Of a stretch of 64,000 bases of DNA, positions 52,098-61,379 are shown in pieces. The stretch's first letter is position 1, and every line of letters starts with the position of its first letter. This stretch comes from Mesobacillus foraminis (GTDB taxonomy: Bacteria; Bacillota; Bacilli; Bacillales; Cytobacillaceae): assembly GCF_004340465.1 (NCBI RefSeq), contig NZ_SLVV01000013.1, forward strand, positions 115,525 to 179,524, read 5' to 3'. The notes beneath the pieces were generated by a model. It saw nothing but the letters and a program-made list of their open reading frames with translations. It was not told where the DNA came from and made no database searches. The translations under genes and the position numbers were made by a program.

Positions 52098-52128
52098 AAA
52101 AAAAGAATCCCAACATTACGTTAGGACT
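52098..52128 (-). terminator. Terminator of the hexapeptide transferase gene
   Basis: AATCCCAAC/GTTAGGACT stem with G-T pairs (52106-52114 with 52120-52128); eight T follow on the minus strand. Confidence 0.65.
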
Positions 52129-52135
52129 CCAGAGA

Positions 52136-52768
52136 TCAGCCGTGTTTTTTTATGAAAAGTTCTATATCATTAAGATCGTCAAAATGCTCCTCAAGCTTTT
52201 TCCTTGGCCAATCCCACCAGGCAATATCCATCAATTTATTCGTTATTGCCGCCGGGAACCTCTCTTTTATTGGTTTGGCAGGTGCCCCTACGACTATCGT
52301 GTAGGGCGCTACATTTTTTGTTACGATGGCCCCCGAACCTACGACGGCCCCCGTACCGATTTCCACCCCTTTCATGATAATCGCTCCATGCCCGACCCAT
52401 ACATCATGGCCAATTTTAACGGTTTGTGTGCGCCTCCAATCAAAGAAGTCTTTATCATCACTCTCCGCAAAATGATAGGCCACCTTCCGATAAGTCATAT
52501 GGTGCTGGGTTACACGGTCCATGGGATGTTGAACCGGGTTGATGCATACGTGAGAAGCAATGGAACAAAACTTTCCGATTTCCGTGTAGTTGACTGTGAC
52601 TTCATCCATTGTGTATGTATAGTCTCCGAAAGTAGATTCAATGATTTTGTTATTGGCCCCAAGGGAGGTCCATTCCCCAGCATGGCTATCGATGATCAAA
52701 CTGGAATCATCAATGCTGGGTGTTTTTGAGAGCTTGGGTTCTGGCATTGGCTTATATATATATTGCAT
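52136..52768 (-). CDS. Phosphonate-associated hexapeptide-repeat acyltransferase
   Basis: 210 residues with a left-handed beta-helix made of hexapeptide repeats (IGHDVWVGHGAIIMKGVEIGTGAVVGSGAIV) and the catalytic-type His in NPVQHPMDRVTQHHMTY. It matches the chloramphenicol-acetyltransferase-like protein often found inside phosphonate clusters. The acyl acceptor is not known; acetylation of an aminophosphonate, as by PhnO, is a reasonable guess because phnO itself is absent. It follows the PHP-domain gene by 24 bases, so they form one unit. Confidence 0.85.
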   Translation of the reverse strand: MQYIYKPMPEPKLSKTPSIDDSSLIIDSHAGEWTSLGANNKIIESTFGDYTYTMDEVTVNYTEIGKFCSIASHVCINPVQHPMDRVTQHHMTYRKVAYHFAESDDKDFFDWRRTQTVKIGHDVWVGHGAIIMKGVEIGTGAVVGSGAIVTKNVAPYTIVVGAPAKPIKERFPAAITNKLMDIAWWDWPRKKLEEHFDDLNDIELFIKKHG

Positions 52769-52792
52769 GAAGTGAACAGCTCCTTAACATCA

Positions 52793-53671
52793 TTAAACCC
52801 CTATGTTTCTCCTCTTATTATTCAAAGCTTTCCTTGCATGTAATGCTGCCAATGTTTCAATTCCAGGACATTTGCTGCCCAACTGGACTGGCTGTTCACC
52901 GTATTCCCCATGAAAGTCCGAACCACCTGTCATGATAAGACCGTGTTTGATTGCTAGCCTTCTAGCCTCTTCCTCATGCTTTTCATCATGAAGGGGATGC
53001 CACACTTCTATTCCCTGCAACCCAGTTTCTACTAAAGCAGGGACCATTTCAAAATTTCCATATTGACCGGGATGAGCAAGCACCGGGACTCCCCCTGCCT
53101 GGCACACAGCGTTGACAGCATCTTTGGCATCGACATACTCCATCGGGATAAACGCAATCCCCGGCTTTTCTCCATTTTGCCCGCGGTTAAACAATGTTTT
53201 GTATAGCGGGCCATATATGGAATCCGTATATTGGGATTCTATCAGTGCATGCATGATATGCTGCTTATATACACCGGTTCCTCCTTTAGCCAGTTCCAGG
53301 CACCGTTCCCATGTGATGGAATACCCAGACTTGTTCAAATGATGAACCATTTCCTCTGAGGCACGATGCCTTTTTTCGACGATAGGTTCACATAGTGTTT
53401 CAATCGCTTCGTGTCCAGGTTCTACAAAATATCCAAGAATGTGAACCCTCCGCCCTCTGTCAAAATCAAATGCCGAGATTTCTATTCCTGGTATGACTTC
53501 AATCCCGTATTCAATCCCTTTTCCTACTGCTTCCCTTAGCCCTTTAGTTGTATCATGATTGGTAATGGCCAAGTGGCCGATTTTTTGTTCAACTGCCAGC
53601 TCCATAACTTGGTCTATTGACAACGGGCAATCAGAAATATTGGTGTGGCAATGAAGCTCTATCTTCTTCAT
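52793..53671 (-). CDS. PHP-domain phosphoesterase, probable PhnPP-type cyclic phosphate hydrolase
   Basis: 292 residues. PHP metal motifs: IELHCHTNISDCP, ITNHDTTKG, IPGIEISAF, VLAHPGQYG and the final GGSDFHGEYGE. PHP proteins of this size hydrolyse nucleotide or sugar phosphates with three metal ions. A member found in CP-lyase operons (PhnPP of Eggerthella lenta) opens the cyclic 1,2-phosphate made by PhnJ. This locus lacks phnP, so this gene is the natural candidate for that step. It has AGGTTCC and GGGAGG upstream and an operator-like palindrome at 53705. Confidence 0.83.
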   Translation of the reverse strand: MKKIELHCHTNISDCPLSIDQVMELAVEQKIGHLAITNHDTTKGLREAVGKGIEYGIEVIPGIEISAFDFDRGRRVHILGYFVEPGHEAIETLCEPIVEKRHRASEEMVHHLNKSGYSITWERCLELAKGGTGVYKQHIMHALIESQYTDSIYGPLYKTLFNRGQNGEKPGIAFIPMEYVDAKDAVNAVCQAGGVPVLAHPGQYGNFEMVPALVETGLQGIEVWHPLHDEKHEEEARRLAIKHGLIMTGGSDFHGEYGEQPVQLGSKCPGIETLAALHARKALNNKRRNIGV

Positions 53672-53704
53672 AAAGGAACCTCCCTATCTTTTTCTTTAGG
53701 ATAA

Positions 53705-53720
53705 CTTGGTGCCAAGATAG
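53705..53720. promoter_or_regulatory. Candidate GntR operator upstream of the PHP/transferase unit
   Basis: Perfect palindrome CTTGGTGCCAAG (53705-53716) extended by ATAG, as at the phnG promoter; it lies 34 bases before the PHP start. Confidence 0.55.
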
Positions 53721-53886
53721 GAAGGTTAAAGCAATGTAAATTTCTAATAATAGGTTTGTAAACTGCATGGTACGATTTAAACTCTTAATGAGTAGTAATC
53801 AATTCCTCTGCAGGGATGATCCTACACCATTTTCATTATGATTGAAACACCAATTAGGGTAAGAAGAATCAAATACTTAGCAGTGT

Positions 53887-53920
53887 AAAGAAAAAACCTG
53901 AAAATCTTGATTTCAGGTTT
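53887..53920 (-). terminator. Terminator of phoD
   Basis: AACCTGAAA/TTTCAGGTT stem (53895-53903 with 53911-53919) with T runs on both sides, usable in both directions. Confidence 0.8.
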
Positions 53921-53964
53921 TTTATATTAGAGTTGGGGTGGTCTTTATGCTAAACAAACTATTT

Positions 53965-55572
53965 TTACTTGATGGCCAAACCTATCTTATTATAATTTGA
54001 GGTTCCTACTTCAATTGCTCCTGGTTTTCCGTTCTCAACCACCCAAGTGGTCATGGTAAAAGCATTTGCATTCGCATCACCTGGTGCAGAAACTACACGG
54101 TAATCACTTTTCCACCTATCGTGTGTTACTTGGCATTTTACATATCCTCGTAAATCGCCATTGAAAAACTTTACATGCGGGTTGGCTGGAAGTGCGGCCT
54201 CAACATTTCCTTTCCATCCACAACCTGAACTGATTGAAGTTCCCACGAATTCAGTTGCAAGAGTTTCCGAATGAGGATTACGAAAGTCTGCCTTTAAATC
54301 GTTTACCCAGCTGGAGTGCCAGTCTCCGGCCAAAACAACCGGATTTGAAGGGCGATGTTCTTGTATAAACCTTAATAGACGATCACGCTCAGCGGTGTAA
54401 CCATCCCACTGGTCATGATTGACGCTTATGCCCGAACCGGGATCATAATCAAACTGGGCCATAATGGTTTGCTGGGCAATCACGTTCCAACGAGCATGCG
54501 AGTTTTCAAGATTCTTTAATAACCACTTTTCCTGTTTTGACCCCATCATTGTTCTGGAAGGACTCGATGCATCGGGATGAAGTGGAGCACCTGGGAATCC
54601 GTCACTCAATTGGTTATCCCGGTATTGACGTGTATCCAAGACGTTAAAATCCGCTAAATTACCATAAGTGAATTGACGGTAGAGAATCATGTCAGAACCA
54701 TGTGGTTTTGATCGAAGCCTTAGTGGTAAGTGTTCGTAATATGCTTGGAATGCTGCAGCACGCAGTGCAAGGAAGTCTTGGTTTGATTCTTCACCGTCCG
54801 GTTGTGAAATGCTATTTGCCCAGTTATTCTCTATCTCATGATCATCGAAGGTCACGATAAAGGGAAAAGCTGCATGGGCAGCTTGTAAATCCGGTGAGGT
54901 TTTATAAAGGGCATGCTGGTTTCGGAAATCGGCAAGGGTTGCAGTGTCTCTTTTTTCATAAATATAATCACCAAGATGGAAAACCAGATCAAGGTCTTGC
55001 TGAGCCATATCCCGGTATGCAGAGTAGCGGCCCCCAACCCAGGATTGACAAGAAGCAAAGGCAAAAGATAGACGATCTAGGTGTGCCCCTCTTGCCGGAG
55101 CTGTTTTTGTCCTCCCAACGGGACTTAACTCATTTCCCGCTTTAAACCGATAATAGTACTCCCTTCCCGGTTTCAGGCCATGTACTTCTGCATGTACAGA
55201 ATGGGCGAACTCTTGCATCGCGACTTCCGTACCCCGTTTGATCACCTTAGTAAATTTTTTGTCTTCCGCAATTTCCCACTCGACACGAATATTTTTGTCC
55301 ACCATCCCGCCTAACCCATCGGCAGCAGTAGGGTTAGGAGCCAGTCTTGTCCATAAGACGACTCCATCTGGTAATGGGTCACCTGAAGCTACACCCAAAG
55401 TAAAAGGATACTCATTAAAAGTGAAAGAAGCTTCCACGCCCTTTTTTGACAACGAATAGGGAATGGTAAGGCTTAGCGTAGCAGCAAAAGCAGCTTTCCC
55501 GGATGTCTCTAAAAAAGATCTCCTGTTCAATTTTTTCGCGTTGAAATCTTGTAACCATTTTTCGTATCTCAT
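53965..55572 (-). CDS. phoD: PhoD-type alkaline phosphatase/phosphodiesterase
   Basis: 535 residues. Twin-arginine signal NRRSFLE at 16-22 followed by a hydrophobic stretch, so it is exported folded by Tat. The PhoD core shows FTLGVASGDPLPDGVVLWTR, FAFASCQSW, HLGDYIYE, FDDHEIENNWA, and GDWHSSWVNDL, which together form the iron/calcium site. It releases phosphate from teichoic acid or diesters outside the cell under phosphate starvation. Its position beside the CP-lyase locus supports a phosphorus-scavenging island. A clear PhoP box was not seen. Confidence 0.92.
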   Translation of the reverse strand: MRYEKWLQDFNAKKLNRRSFLETSGKAAFAATLSLTIPYSLSKKGVEASFTFNEYPFTLGVASGDPLPDGVVLWTRLAPNPTAADGLGGMVDKNIRVEWEIAEDKKFTKVIKRGTEVAMQEFAHSVHAEVHGLKPGREYYYRFKAGNELSPVGRTKTAPARGAHLDRLSFAFASCQSWVGGRYSAYRDMAQQDLDLVFHLGDYIYEKRDTATLADFRNQHALYKTSPDLQAAHAAFPFIVTFDDHEIENNWANSISQPDGEESNQDFLALRAAAFQAYYEHLPLRLRSKPHGSDMILYRQFTYGNLADFNVLDTRQYRDNQLSDGFPGAPLHPDASSPSRTMMGSKQEKWLLKNLENSHARWNVIAQQTIMAQFDYDPGSGISVNHDQWDGYTAERDRLLRFIQEHRPSNPVVLAGDWHSSWVNDLKADFRNPHSETLATEFVGTSISSGCGWKGNVEAALPANPHVKFFNGDLRGYVKCQVTHDRWKSDYRVVSAPGDANANAFTMTTWVVENGKPGAIEVGTSNYNKIGLAIK

Positions 55573-56145
55573 TTTTCCACTCCTAAGATTATGTATATTT
55601 GTGACAAAAATTCACACTTTTATAAAAACATATCACCTAAGAGTTGAGGATCTAATTTACCGAAAACATACAGAATCTATAACTATCTAATATTGTAGTA
55701 AATATAGGTAACAAAATTAACGTCACCTAAATACCAATATTGATAATGACCTACGTGATAACTGCTCCACATAAAAAAATTGAAAATCATATAAAACGCT
55801 TGTTAATATTGCTGAATTAATTCCAGAACTTACTCCCCACTTAATAAGTAATACTCACACCTTCCAACAGCTTAGGCAGGGGTATGCCTTCCCGTCTTGG
55901 ATGAGAAAGAACTTCTAAGCGTTGAAATTGGGACTATGTAAATGGCTCCGGCGATATTGCAGCTCGTTAATTGCCAAGCTAGAAATAAGAAGCTTCCCCT
56001 CCCTGCGGAACAAAATCAACTGAGTGGCCATTCCCAATTGCCGCTTGTTCTGATACTTAGTTAGGGTAGTACCTTCAAGTTAAGCAGGCTTCCTACATGA
56101 CATTAGTGCATATAATCCATATGAGAATAAGGAAGGCGGGTTACT
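55573..56145. other. Intergenic stretch upstream of phoD and the divergent 56146 gene
   Basis: No gene recognised. It contains the promoters of two divergent genes; GTGACAAAAATTCACA (about 55592-55607) is an inverted repeat near the phoD start. Confidence 0.35.
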
Positions 56146-57078
56146 ATGGACACGTATTTACTCAGAAGAGCAATCGATTACTATCACACAAGAGCACAGG
56201 AAACGAACGATCCTTATTATTGGTTCTTTTTGGCTGATGCACAGGTAAGGGCGGGATTAATAAATCAAGCAAGGCAATCGGTTGATAAAGCATTGTGGTT
56301 CCCCAATCCTTTTCCTCTAAGGCAGAGGCTGTTGGAAATGAAAGCGAAATTAAATTCTGACCTGACAAGGGAAAATAATCCAAACAGTCCTTCAATTGTG
56401 GCTGCAAAGAGAGGTGATATTGACGGCGACGGTATCATTGACCATGTTTTTCTTACTGCATATAAAACCCCAGATAGTCCATTTTTGAAAAATATAACTC
56501 TGTCCATTCAAAACGGGAAAACAAACCACCTTCAACAAATCGCCTTTAACAATAACGCTGGGTACAATCCGACACTGTTTCTTGGTGATTTTACAGGTAA
56601 CAAAGTGGATGATATCTTAGTGGTCATTGATACGGGAGGTAGCGGCGGGGCTATTTATTCGTATATATTTTCTAATATCAACGGTCAAATGAGGCAAATA
56701 TTTAATTCCGATACATTTAATGAAAACTCTAACTACAGTGTGACCTATCAAGATCAATATAAGGCATTTGTGATCAATCAAAAACTAGGAGAAAAGTATG
56801 TTCTTGATCTTACTTATAAGGGTAAGAATTATTTAAATGATATTTATAACGAGAATGGAGATTTGAAGGCTCCGATAGAGGGATGGGTAAATCCGTTATC
56901 TGGATTATACCCGGTTGATTTTAATAGGGATGGCACATATGAGCTGGAATCCTATCAAAGAATAGCCGGCAGGTATAATGCAGACTCACTTGGATATGTA
57001 CTGAATGTATTGAAGTGGAACGGCCAAGTGTTTAGTACCGAAAGGAGGAATATAATTATCTTTGGGGGTGAATTTTAA
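56146..57078 (+). CDS. VCBS/FG-GAP-like protein of unknown function
   Basis: 310 residues. The N-terminal 65 residues look like a helical repeat (YYHTRAQETNDPYYWFFLAD and AQVRAGLINQARQSVDKAL). Then three calcium-loop-like blades follow: GDIDGDGIIDHVFLTA, GDFTGNKVDDILVVID and VDFNRDGTYELES, the pattern of FG-GAP/VCBS propeller repeats. No signal peptide is seen, so it is cytoplasmic or spore-associated; related Bacillus proteins are mostly uncharacterised. It is monocistronic with AAGGAAGGCGGG before the ATG. Confidence 0.7.
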   Translation: MDTYLLRRAIDYYHTRAQETNDPYYWFFLADAQVRAGLINQARQSVDKALWFPNPFPLRQRLLEMKAKLNSDLTRENNPNSPSIVAAKRGDIDGDGIIDHVFLTAYKTPDSPFLKNITLSIQNGKTNHLQQIAFNNNAGYNPTLFLGDFTGNKVDDILVVIDTGGSGGAIYSYIFSNINGQMRQIFNSDTFNENSNYSVTYQDQYKAFVINQKLGEKYVLDLTYKGKNYLNDIYNENGDLKAPIEGWVNPLSGLYPVDFNRDGTYELESYQRIAGRYNADSLGYVLNVLKWNGQVFSTERRNIIIFGGEF

Positions 57079-57411
57079 CTAAGGGTTTGGCTTTTGAAAG
57101 CTGATTGTTTCTGCATCTGAACATGGTCAATTTTTTTGGGGAATGCCATATAGTTTGGATTTTTCATTGTGCACAGAGTAGTTTCTTTACGAGAGTTCTT
57201 TTCATCTGTGTTCCACTAATTATTTTATTTATATTATTAATTTCTAATCAATTTCAAATCTATTTTATTCAATCGTTTGATTAAATCTTTTCCTTTCTAC
57301 CTACACAACTGTATTAATGACTCTCTGTTAATAATTAACTCTAAGTCAACCAAAATTATATACGACCAACAAGTTATTTGTATATAATTTTTGATTATTC
57401 AAAGTGTTTCA
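57079..57411. other. Intergenic stretch, nothing recognised
   Basis: AT-rich, without a gene-like frame. Confidence 0.4.
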
Positions 57412-57433
57412 GAACCCCTTTCGAAAGGGGTTC
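57412..57433. terminator. Perfect 22-base palindrome downstream of the recombinase
   Basis: GAACCCCTTT and AAAGGGGTTC separated by CG, 20 bases after the integrase stop. Without a T run on the minus strand it is an unusual terminator; it could also be a recombinase-related site. Confidence 0.45.
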
Positions 57434-57452
57434 GACATAACAAAAAATCCCT

Positions 57453-58403
57453 CTATAATTCTTTTAAAATACTACTAGCATTGTTCCTATATCGTAAGCC
57501 AGCCTGAACGTAACGGTCCACCATTTCTCTGGATTTGTGGCCGGTCTGTTTCATAATGGCAATCTCAGTCATCCCCATCATGGCGGCACTGGTCGATAAC
57601 CCGCTCCGCAGGCTATGTCCGGCAAAGTCATTTACATCCAGACCAAGTTCTCCGATATATTTCTTTAGAATAAGAGAGATGGATTGATCACTTAACCGAT
57701 CTTTGACATTTCCGTGCCGGTCGATTGCTCGGAATAAAGCACCGGAAGTGATTCCCCCTCCTTTGATCCATTCCTGGGTAGCTTTGACAGGACAAAATTC
57801 ATTTTGGGTAAACACTACCGCTTTTATTAAATCGTCTTGTTTCGTTTTGGTATCCTGGATCCGGACATCCATTCCAAAATCATTGACATCCAAATCTTCT
57901 ATATTGATGGCCACCAACTCCGACCTGCGACTGGCCAAGGCAAACCCCAGCAAAAGGATGGCTTTATCCCTGATCCCAATTAGAGTTGAAGTATCAATCT
58001 TATTCATTAATTCTGGTATGAATTGCAGCATCAATGCCCTTTTCGGTTCATGCTGCGTTCCATTTTCCCGCTTGATTCCTTCCATTAATGCCTGGACCTC
58101 TATGTGCTGGGATGGTGGAAGATGCTTTTTGAATTTATGCGCCATATTAATGGACGAAACACGTCTTCTCAGAGTAGAATACTTGTGGGTTTCGGCAAGG
58201 TCGGATAGATAAAGGCAAAGGGTTCCTGCACTTGCCGGTAGTGGATTACGGTTGTTCACCTTGCACCATTCCGTGAAATGCTTCCAATCCGCTGCATAGC
58301 TCTTTTGTGTATTCTTGCTTTTAGCGTTATGGATATAAGAGTTTATCTTTTCAAACTTTGCTTTTTCAGTGGTTGGTAATTGTTCATTTTCAGGCACGAG
58401 CAT
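57453..58403 (-). CDS. Tyrosine recombinase/integrase (orphan)
   Basis: 316 residues. N-terminal SAM-like domain with KSYAADWKHFTEWC; the catalytic domain has the first arginine in ALASRRSELVAI, His-x-x-Arg in GHSLRSGLS, His in QTGHKSREMVDRY and the nucleophilic Tyr of that last motif. It is Xer/phage-integrase-like, without excisionase or phage genes nearby, and with a decayed copy at 9770-10125. AAGGAGGG precedes the ATG. It could be a stranded integrase of a lost element or a stand-alone recombinase. Confidence 0.88.
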   Translation of the reverse strand: MLVPENEQLPTTEKAKFEKINSYIHNAKSKNTQKSYAADWKHFTEWCKVNNRNPLPASAGTLCLYLSDLAETHKYSTLRRRVSSINMAHKFKKHLPPSQHIEVQALMEGIKRENGTQHEPKRALMLQFIPELMNKIDTSTLIGIRDKAILLLGFALASRRSELVAINIEDLDVNDFGMDVRIQDTKTKQDDLIKAVVFTQNEFCPVKATQEWIKGGGITSGALFRAIDRHGNVKDRLSDQSISLILKKYIGELGLDVNDFAGHSLRSGLSTSAAMMGMTEIAIMKQTGHKSREMVDRYVQAGLRYRNNASSILKEL

Positions 58404-58540
58404 GACTAGCCCTCCTTTAAATATCCAATCTATTCTGACTATTGATAACTATATATTATCGCTAGTTACACGCTCCGTAAAGTATTCAGTAAAATAATGT
58501 AAATATAATTCTCAGACAAGCATTTAAGATATACACCCAA

Positions 58541-58568
58541 GAAAAAGACGACAGTCCCTCCTGTCGCA
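58541..58568 (-). terminator. Terminator of the PAS kinase gene
   Basis: CGACAG/CTGTCG (58550-58555 with 58562-58567); TCTTTTTCTT follows on the minus strand. Confidence 0.65.
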
Positions 58569-58625
58569 AAAATAAATTCTTATTAATAATTAAGTATAAG
58601 AACCGAGACGCCGTAGCACGAGGTA

Positions 58626-59669
58626 TTAGTCACAAGGAAGTTGAACATGAAAGACCGTCCCTTCTCCTATTACGCTTTGTACGGAGATAGTGCCCCCATG
58701 TTCATGTATAGTGGTGAATACTTGAGTTAGCCCAAGGCCGGTTCCTTCGGTCTTGGTAGTCAAAAAAGGTGTTCCCAGCTTTTTTAGTATATCTTCTGAA
58801 ATTCCTACCCCAGTATCAAAAATTTTAATATTAATGAATCCATCCTCATAATAATGTTCTATTTTGATATCACCCTTTTCAATGATTGCCTCGAGTGCAT
58901 TTTTTATCAGGTTAAAGAAGGCTTTTAGCAACAGGTTTCTTTTTCCAACTACTACTCTTTCAGAATCCCTAAAAATTAATTCCGTTTTTACGTTATAAAG
59001 TTTTTCTTGAAATAAAAATAATAGTGAATCCAGTTCTTTACATAATTCAATGGGGACGAGAGGTTCCTCAAATAAATCTGGCTTTGATACATGCAAGAGA
59101 TTTTGTAGTGTGGCTAGTGCTTTATCTAGTTCGGATTCCATTATATCCAGATAATAATGTGGTTGGGACTCTTTTAAAAGCTGCAAAAATCCCTTTACAG
59201 AAGTTAATGGATTTTTGATTTCATGTGCAATACTAGCCGATATTTGGCCGATTGATGCCAATTTCCCCTGATCATTTAAGAGCTTTTCCGCTTTCTTACG
59301 GTGGGTAATATCATGAATGACGACTTGAGCAAAGACCTTATTTTCAAAAGTACAAGGTACAGTCCTAATTTCAACGTCAATCATTTCTCCATCGCTTCTT
59401 ATCATTTTCGTTTCAAACAAATCTAATGTTTCTTTGTCTTCCAGTACCCTTCTTAACCGATCTTTACAGATTTCATGAATGTCAGGTGGGAGAAATATAT
59501 ATAGATTTTGAAATAATATGTTTTCAGAGGAAGATACCTCTAATAATTTTAAACATGCCCTATTGCAGTAATAAATTTTACCTTCTTCTCCCACAATCCA
59601 AATGGCATTAAGGGAATTATTAACCAATTGGTGAAAATCAATGTCAACAGATTCAATTTTTAATTGCAA
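58626..59669 (-). CDS. PAS-containing histidine kinase (KinA/KinE-like, soluble)
   Basis: 347 residues from a TTG at 59669, preceded by GGGTGG; the 28 codons further upstream read as untranslated. PAS domain about 10-125 (NAIWIVGEEGKIYYCNRACLKLLE and VVIHDITHRKKAE). HisKA His149 in SIAHEIKNPLTSVKGFLQL, N box LIKNALEA, FDTGVGI, GTGLGLTQ. The H-box with NPLTSVKG is that of Bacillus sporulation kinases that phosphorylate Spo0F. There is no transmembrane segment. No response regulator is adjacent, as expected for an orphan sporulation kinase. Confidence 0.85.
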   Translation of the reverse strand: MQLKIESVDIDFHQLVNNSLNAIWIVGEEGKIYYCNRACLKLLEVSSSENILFQNLYIFLPPDIHEICKDRLRRVLEDKETLDLFETKMIRSDGEMIDVEIRTVPCTFENKVFAQVVIHDITHRKKAEKLLNDQGKLASIGQISASIAHEIKNPLTSVKGFLQLLKESQPHYYLDIMESELDKALATLQNLLHVSKPDLFEEPLVPIELCKELDSLLFLFQEKLYNVKTELIFRDSERVVVGKRNLLLKAFFNLIKNALEAIIEKGDIKIEHYYEDGFINIKIFDTGVGISEDILKKLGTPFLTTKTEGTGLGLTQVFTTIHEHGGTISVQSVIGEGTVFHVQLPCD

Positions 59670-60254
59670 AATATACCACCCATTTATAGTTTGAGAATAA
59701 CTACATTCTATCAAGAAAGAACTATAACAAAAACAGTTTCCTTTAATTAACAATAATATTCTTAATTAATTCATAATTACATAATGAATAACCATTACCA
59801 TTACCAACCGGTTTTTTCCTTCCTTGTGTACAGACCCATTACTCATCAAACTTGATCATCTCCTAATGTTCTCTTTTTATTTAGTAATAAAATAACAACT
59901 TGCTTCTCGGACTCCTAACATACTGCGGTTATAAAATATGGTCATACATCGTACATCACACTCCCACTATATCTTTTAGAAATCGTTGTTACCAACAATG
60001 AGGGTAAACAGTATAAGTTATTATTTGCCGTGATTGGATGGAAGAAAATTTTTCCCACTCTTTTTCCTATGTTTCGTGAAAGGATCACCCGAATAGTAAA
60101 TAGCATGATAGCCAGACTGTAAAGTTTACTTGGCTCTGTAAAATAATTTTTAGAAACATAAAAACTATTCAAAAGGAAATACAACTTTTATAGAGAAGTT
60201 GTTATAACTGGTGAAAAGGAATAATATTTTTTCTAATTTATAAAACGCATCACG
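59670..60254. other. Intergenic stretch, nothing recognised
   Basis: No gene recognised; AT-rich. Confidence 0.35.
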
Positions 60255-60484
60255 ATTTTAAACAATCTGCAACCTTTGGCCGTACCATATCCGTTACTAG
60301 TGACGAGATAGGCAACAAAACTTAGCGACAATCTGCTGCCGATCAACCTATTGAGGAAACCGTATCGCTTTCCAAAACAATGAATGAAGATAGTAACATG
60401 GCAGTGCTTTATGATTTTGTAGAATCGATGCTGTTGGAGGGAAAGATTAGCATTGAATTCCCCATTTTTGATATCGAGACATAA
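60255..60484 (+). pseudogene. Protein-like relic of unknown family
   Basis: In one plus frame FGRTISVTSDEIGNKT is followed by a TAG and then about 52 open codons beginning RQSAADQPIEETVSLSKTMN and ending EFPIFDIET with TAA at 60482-60484. No ribosome site or start is seen for the second part. It reads like an eroded gene. Family not recognised. Confidence 0.25.
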
Positions 60485-60602
60485 ATGATTAAGGGTATTT
60501 TCCCAAAGATAGGAAGAACACCTCAACTACATGTTCTGCCGGAAAGTTGATTTTGATAGATACTATGAGCGTAAAGTCGATTTTAATTAAGATATAACAG
60601 AA

Positions 60603-60848
60603 TTGGTTATAACGTGGAATTTAAATGAGGATATGATTAAAAGGATGCTAACTAACAATATAGGAAATAAGTTGAGAATGTTAAGGTTCATGAAAAATCT
60701 CACTCAGAAAGAAGTTGCGGATGCTCTTAATATGAAGGTTGCTACTATCAGCCGTATTGAAAATAATATTGGGGATCATAGAATGACTACCATTAAAAAG
60801 CTTGTTGACTTTTATGGAGTAACACTTGAAGAATTAATTAAAAGTTAA
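60603..60848 (+). CDS. XRE-type helix-turn-helix regulator
   Basis: 81 residues if the TTG at 60603 is used. The HTH core is clear: IGNKLRMLRFMKNLTQKEVA, DALNMKVATISRIEN, and a C-terminal LVDFYGVTLEELIKS. A shorter start at an ATG (60633 or 60648) is equally likely and would remove a non-conserved head. Proteins of this size are free-standing Cro/CI-like repressors, often of SinR or phage type. No linked operon is seen. Confidence 0.75.
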   Translation: MVITWNLNEDMIKRMLTNNIGNKLRMLRFMKNLTQKEVADALNMKVATISRIENNIGDHRMTTIKKLVDFYGVTLEELIKS

Positions 60849-61088
60849 TCCTCTCTTCTCGAAAGGACGGAAAGCTTTTTTAGACATCCAAAAAATGGCC
60901 ATATTGTTAATGCTCAATTGTTTGGGACTAAAAACCGCTAAAGCCTGAAAAAAGGCTGCCTCTTTTAATGAGTGAGGGATTTTAGGTTATCTTATAATTT
61001 TTTTAGTTTTGAAGCTAAATTAACAAACAAGGAAAAACTGTATTATAATTAAAGTTATGTCTATTATTTTACATGGGAGATTTAAGGT

Positions 61089-61292
61089 ATGAATATATGT
61101 GAGTGTGAATCTAAATCACCGCTTATCGGTTGTATAAATAGGATGAAGACCAAAATGATGGATTCCGCAAAGAATGAAGGTTTTGTAAGTGAAGAAACGA
61201 TAAAATACAGTCAACAACTGGACGAGTTAATACTTAAACATATGAAATTTTGCTCAAATAATGATATTAATATAATTATTGACGTCTCTTGA
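61089..61292 (+). CDS. Spo0E-family aspartyl phosphatase
   Basis: 67 residues. The family pattern is complete: a helix INRMKTKMMDSAKNEG, then SEETIKYSQQLDELILKHM, where SQ-x-LD is the signature of Spo0E/YisI/YnzD proteins that dephosphorylate Spo0A-P and so delay sporulation. A cysteine-rich head (CECESKS) precedes it. The TAAGGT ribosome site is modest. A PAS sporulation-type kinase lies 1.4 kb away, although no operon links them. Confidence 0.82.
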   Translation: MNICECESKSPLIGCINRMKTKMMDSAKNEGFVSEETIKYSQQLDELILKHMKFCSNNDINIIIDVS

Positions 61293-61379
61293 GAGCTATA
61301 ATCAGTAATCAGGAGTTACCTGATTTAATTTAAGCAGGTCTTTTCGGCTCTTACCTTTTTTATTTAATTTCTTCAACTA
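61293..61379. other. Short gap with a weak hairpin
   Basis: CAGGAGTTACCTG is a minor hairpin near 61308-61322; nothing else. Confidence 0.3.

Noticed and set aside
52142..52729. 195-codon open frame on the plus strand opposite the hexapeptide transferase
   Set aside because: It is antisense to a clear beta-helix protein, has no family features and no ribosome site.
57703..58212. 169-codon open frame opposite the integrase
   Set aside because: Antisense to an intact tyrosine recombinase with all catalytic residues.
59942..60526. Two minus-strand frames of 80 and 97 codons
   Set aside because: No recognisable motif or ribosome site; the opposite strand of the second reads better as a relic.
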